Source: JBICIG01 sp043101605
Lineage (GTDB): Bacteria; Planctomycetota; Phycisphaerae; Phycisphaerales; UBA1924
Direction of reading: 5' to 3'
DNA length: 24,139 nucleotides
Assembly: GCA_043101605.1 (NCBI GenBank)
Contig: JBICIG010000008.1
Location: 1-24,139, forward strand
Part shown: in pieces, positions 21,554 to 24,139 of the stretch
Layout of the letters: the number at the start of each line of letters is the position of its first letter
Numbering within the stretch: the first letter of the stretch is position 1
Program-made: the position numbers and the translations under genes
The notes under the pieces: generated by a model
Told to the model about the DNA's origin: nothing
Database searches by the model: none
What the model saw: the letters and a program-made list of their open reading frames with translations, nothing else

Positions 21554-22648
21554 ATGGGGATCTACGACCGCCAGTACTACCGAGAGGACCGAGGCCGCGC
21601 CCGGGGACCGGTCGCCGGCTTCGGCGGACCCGGCGGCGGCCCGCGCTCGTGGTCGATCAACGCCTGGCTCATCATCATCAACGCCGCCGTCTTCGTCCTT
21701 GGCTTGATGCTTTCGGGCCAAGCCGTGCCCGTCACCGTCGAGGGCACCGTCCAACCGGGCGTTCAGAACCCGGTCGTCCAGAAACTCCCCGACGATCCCT
21801 CCGTTCGTCGCGTCGGCACCCGCATCCAGCGCATCGTCTTCGACACCGCGGCACCCCCCGATGTTCCGGGCGAGCCCGGCGCGCGCGTCGGCTACGAGAC
21901 GGTGGTCTTCATGGACCCTCTGACCGCCTACGGGCACTTCTCCACCTCCCGCGGCTTTGCCAACCTCGAAGTCTGGCGCCTCGTCACCTTCCAGTTCCTC
22001 CACGCCAACTTCCTCCACCTTGCGTTCAACATGCTCGGGCTCTGGATCTTCGGCGGGATGGTCGAGCAGTTCCTCGGCCGCCGCAAGTACCTCGCGTTCT
22101 ACCTCGTCTGCGGCGTCTTCGGCGGGCTCTCCTACCTCCTGCTCAACTTCCTCGGCTCCATCGCCGGGCTCAGCCTCCCCGGCGTGCTCATCAACGATCC
22201 ACGCACCCCCCTCGTCGGCGCCTCGGCCGGCGTCTTCGGCGTCATCATGGCCTCGGCCCACATCGCTCCCAAAGCGATGGTCATGCTCCACTTCCCTCCC
22301 ATCCCCCTGCAGCTCCGCGGGCTGGCCTACGGCTATGTCGGCATCGCCCTGATCAATCTGCTCGCCGGCGGCGCCAACGCGGGGGGCGACGCGGCCCATG
22401 TCGGCGGCGCACTTGCCGGCGCTTTCTTCATCCGCCGATCCCACTTGCTACGCGACTTCTTCGATGTCGTGTCCGATTCGCGCGACGCCGCCCCACCCAG
22501 CCGCCGAGGCCCGCGCTCGAGGCTCTCACGCTCCGATCGCGAGGTCGACCGCGTCCTCGACAAGGTCCGAAGCGAGGGCGGGCTGGGCAACCTCTCGGAG
22601 AAGGAACGCGAGATCCTCCGCCGCGCCAGCGAGCAGGAACGCGGCTGA
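21554..22648 (+). CDS. Rhomboid-family intramembrane serine protease
   Basis: This membrane serine protease of 364 residues has an intact dyad: Ser224 in VGASAGVFG and His282 in DAAHVGGALAG. Oxyanion-site residues His150 and Asn159 lie in FQFLHANFLHLAFNMLG. The N-terminus MGIYDRQYYRED followed by a Gly/Pro/Arg-rich stretch is cytoplasmic. A loop of about 85 residues (55-140) between the first and second helices is longer than in most rhomboids and is probably extracytoplasmic. The tail VDRVLDKVRSEGGLGNLS matches that of the M50 protease upstream. ATG 21554 has AGGGAG only 3 nt upstream. tgt follows after 40 nt but seems to have its own promoter. Confidence 0.9.
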   Translation: MGIYDRQYYREDRGRARGPVAGFGGPGGGPRSWSINAWLIIINAAVFVLGLMLSGQAVPVTVEGTVQPGVQNPVVQKLPDDPSVRRVGTRIQRIVFDTAAPPDVPGEPGARVGYETVVFMDPLTAYGHFSTSRGFANLEVWRLVTFQFLHANFLHLAFNMLGLWIFGGMVEQFLGRRKYLAFYLVCGVFGGLSYLLLNFLGSIAGLSLPGVLINDPRTPLVGASAGVFGVIMASAHIAPKAMVMLHFPPIPLQLRGLAYGYVGIALINLLAGGANAGGDAAHVGGALAGAFFIRRSHLLRDFFDVVSDSRDAAPPSRRGPRSRLSRSDREVDRVLDKVRSEGGLGNLSEKEREILRRASEQERG

Positions 22649-22676
22649 CCCGGCCCGCCGGCACCGGCCGACGACC

Positions 22677-22682
22677 TACCGT
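22677..22682 (+). promoter_or_regulatory. -10-like TACCGT, probable leaderless start of tgt
   Basis: TACCGT is followed by TGCCCC and then GTG 22689, a spacing of 6 nt without a Shine-Dalgarno sequence. The extended string CCTACCGTTGC also precedes the guanine deaminase gene. Confidence 0.45.
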
Positions 22683-22688
22683 TGCCCC

Positions 22689-23948
22689 GTGCCCGATCCG
22701 CTCTCTTTCGACATCTCGCACCGCTCGACGAGCACGCACGCCCGCCTCGGCACCGTCAAAACGCTCCACGGCTCATTCCGCACGCCAGCGTTCATGCCCG
22801 TCGGCACCCGCGGCACCGTCAAGGGGATCCTGCCCCATCTCGTCGAAGCCACCGGTGCCGAGATCCTCCTCAACAACACCTATCACCTCATGCTCCGCCC
22901 CGGCTCGCCGCTCGTTCAACAGATGGGCGGCGTCCACCGCTTCATGGGCTGGGACCGCCCCATCCTGACCGACTCCGGCGGATACCAGGCCTACTCCATG
23001 GCCGACATCAACGCGATCGACGACGAGGGCGTCACCTTCAAGTCCATTGTCGACGGGTCGGCCATCCGCCTCACGCCCGAACGAGCCATCGAGGTCCAGA
23101 ACGAACTCGGCGCCGACATCATCATGGCCTTCGACGATTGCCCCCCCTCGGTCGACCCCGACGCCGCCCCGACCAACCAGACCCGCCTCCGCCAGGCAAC
23201 CGTCCGCGACTCCCGCCGCAAACGCCGATACGACCACCACGAGCGCCTCGACCTCGCCAACGAGCGCACCGTCCGCTGGCTTGAGCGCTGCAAAGCCGCC
23301 CACGCCAACCCCGACACGCAATCCCTCTTCGGCATCGTGCAGGGCGGCACCGACCAAGCCCGCCGATCATGGTCCGTCGAGCGCGTCTGCAACATCGACC
23401 TGCCCGGGTACGCGATCGGCGGGGTCGCCGTCGGCGAGCCGCACGAAGAGATCATCCGCGTCGTCCGCCACACCGCGCCCCTCATGCCCGAGCGCAAGCC
23501 CCGCTACCTCATGGGCGTCGGCTACGAGCGGGACCTCGTCGAAGCGGTCAAGGCGGGCGTTGACATGTTCGACTGCGTCCTGCCGACCCGCAACGGCCGC
23601 AACGCCAACGCCTTCACCCGCGCCGGGCAGATCCGCCTCCGCAACTCCCGTTTCCGCGACGACCCGGCCCCCATCGAGCCCGGGTGCGATTGCCCCGCCT
23701 GCTCGCCCGCCGCCCACGGATGGCGCACCCCCGACGGAGCCCCGTTCACCCGGGCCTACCTCCGCCACCTCTTCATGGCCGAGGAAATGCTCGGGCCGAT
23801 CCTCGTCAGCCTCCACAATCTCCGTCACTTCCAACGCCTGATGTTGGACATCCGTCAGGCGGTGCGCGATGATGACTGGTTCACGCTGGAGAACAATTGG
23901 CCGGTCCTCCATGCTCCCGCGCCGGCCCGCTCCGAGGACGATTCATGA
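22689..23948 (+). CDS. tgt: tRNA-guanine transglycosylase
   Basis: This enzyme exchanges guanine-34 of certain tRNAs for preQ1 in queuosine synthesis. The 419 residues contain PAFMPVGTRGTVKG (33-46), general base Asp95 in LTDSGGYQ, GIVQGG (215-220), nucleophile Asp295 in DMFDCVLPTRNGR, and zinc ligands Cys333, Cys335 and Cys338 with His376 in LHNLRH. An insertion of about 12 residues (SPAAHGWRTPDG) separates the cysteines from the rest of the zinc region. The GTG at 22689 begins MPDPLSFDI and is placed by homology and by the -10-like element 6 nt upstream; the frame is open to the left but overlaps the rhomboid gene. yajC overlaps its stop (ATGA), the common tgt-yajC order. No other queuosine gene is in the window. 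Confidence 0.95.
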   Translation: MPDPLSFDISHRSTSTHARLGTVKTLHGSFRTPAFMPVGTRGTVKGILPHLVEATGAEILLNNTYHLMLRPGSPLVQQMGGVHRFMGWDRPILTDSGGYQAYSMADINAIDDEGVTFKSIVDGSAIRLTPERAIEVQNELGADIIMAFDDCPPSVDPDAAPTNQTRLRQATVRDSRRKRRYDHHERLDLANERTVRWLERCKAAHANPDTQSLFGIVQGGTDQARRSWSVERVCNIDLPGYAIGGVAVGEPHEEIIRVVRHTAPLMPERKPRYLMGVGYERDLVEAVKAGVDMFDCVLPTRNGRNANAFTRAGQIRLRNSRFRDDPAPIEPGCDCPACSPAAHGWRTPDGAPFTRAYLRHLFMAEEMLGPILVSLHNLRHFQRLMLDIRQAVRDDDWFTLENNWPVLHAPAPARSEDDS

Positions 23949-24139
23949 CCACGACGGACCCGATCTTCACCCCTTCGCTCTTCCTCGCTCAGCGCGACGC
24001 CACCGGCAGCGCCGCGGAGTCGCAATCGTCCGACGCGGACCCCGCCACCGGCGGCGGTGGGGGAGGCGGATTCCCGATGGACTTCATGTTCATCATGATC
24101 CTCCTCTTCGTATTCATGATCGTCATGAGCTCCATGTCC
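23945..24139 (+). CDS. yajC: Preprotein translocase subunit YajC (partial, cut by window end)
   Basis: The ATG at 23945 overlaps the tgt stop (ATGA), and the frame stays open to the window edge for 65 codons. The product starts MTTTDPIFTPSLFLAQ, has a polar stretch and seven consecutive glycines (36-42), then a single Met/Phe/Leu-rich membrane helix (FMFIMILLFVFMIVM, 47-61). A short N-terminal region followed by one helix, placed directly after tgt, fits YajC, an accessory subunit of the SecDF translocon. The conserved region after the helix lies outside the window, so the call rests on helix character and synteny. The N-terminal region is longer than in E. coli YajC. Confidence 0.75.
   Translation, partial: MTTTDPIFTPSLFLAQRDATGSAAESQSSDADPATGGGGGGGFPMDFMFIMILLFVFMIVMSSMS

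Noticed and set aside
22398..22688. Upstream extension of the tgt frame into the rhomboid gene
   Set aside because: It has no tgt homology, and the family N-terminus begins at GTG 22689.
1..24139. CRISPR arrays, insertion sequences, integrase/attachment sites, tRNA or rRNA genes
   Set aside because: I saw no direct repeat array, transposase or integrase motif, terminal inverted repeats or tRNA-like cloverleaf, though I could not run dedicated searches.

Overview
The window is GC-rich bacterial chromosome with ordinary housekeeping and accessory genes. It holds no mobile element, CRISPR array, rRNA or tRNA that I can support. The gene content points to Planctomycetota, probably a Phycisphaerae-like lineage: L35 with a long basic tail, secreted M14 peptidases with DxDxDG loops, an M50 protease and a rhomboid carrying the same C-terminal tail, a BtpA/SgcQ protein, and tgt followed by yajC. 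This assignment is inference from gene style; no marker was searched. The first 18 bases are Illumina adapter, so the window begins at the end of an assembled contig and genomic sequence starts at about base 19.

Layout. 19-825: rpmI and rplT (ribosomal proteins L35 and L20), each preceded by a perfect 8-bp hairpin. 865-2711: a divergent pair, an agmatinase-family ureohydrolase (-) and an unknown acidic-tailed membrane protein (+). 2818-4632: an AbgT-family transporter with a large inserted segment. 4634-7346: guanine deaminase (-) and a nucleotide-sugar (UDP-GlcNAc type) 6-dehydrogenase (+), reading apart from overlapping promoters. 7374-9843: an M61 peptidase lipoprotein with a PDZ domain and a uridine-kinase-like P-loop kinase (both -). 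9918-11231: a CNT nucleoside transporter (+). 11232-13540: an HD-domain protein (-), BtpA/SgcQ (+) and a YegS/DAGK-like lipid kinase (-). 13729-18157: an overlapping three-gene operon of an M14-fold protein lacking its catalytic residues, an intact M14 metallocarboxypeptidase and a small membrane protein. 18162-20331: PhoU (-) and enolase (+). 20393-24139: M50 site-2 protease, rhomboid protease, tRNA-guanine transglycosylase and the start of yajC (all +).

Genes on the two strands alternate, so there are several divergent promoter regions and six convergent pairs whose stop codons are 0-39 nt apart. Starts fall into two classes. Some have a clear Shine-Dalgarno sequence. At least six have none, but carry a TANNNT -10-like hexamer 6-8 nt before the start codon, the pattern expected of leaderless mRNAs. 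No gene-free stretch exceeds 300 nt; the longest is 13541-13728, which holds two opposed promoter elements.

The most interesting items are the active/pseudo M14 pair, the shared tail on the neighbouring intramembrane proteases, the leaderless promoter pattern, and a loose group of nucleobase/nucleoside salvage genes (guanine deaminase, uridine kinase, CNT transporter, possibly HD and BtpA/SgcQ). I saw no clear new defence or mobile system.
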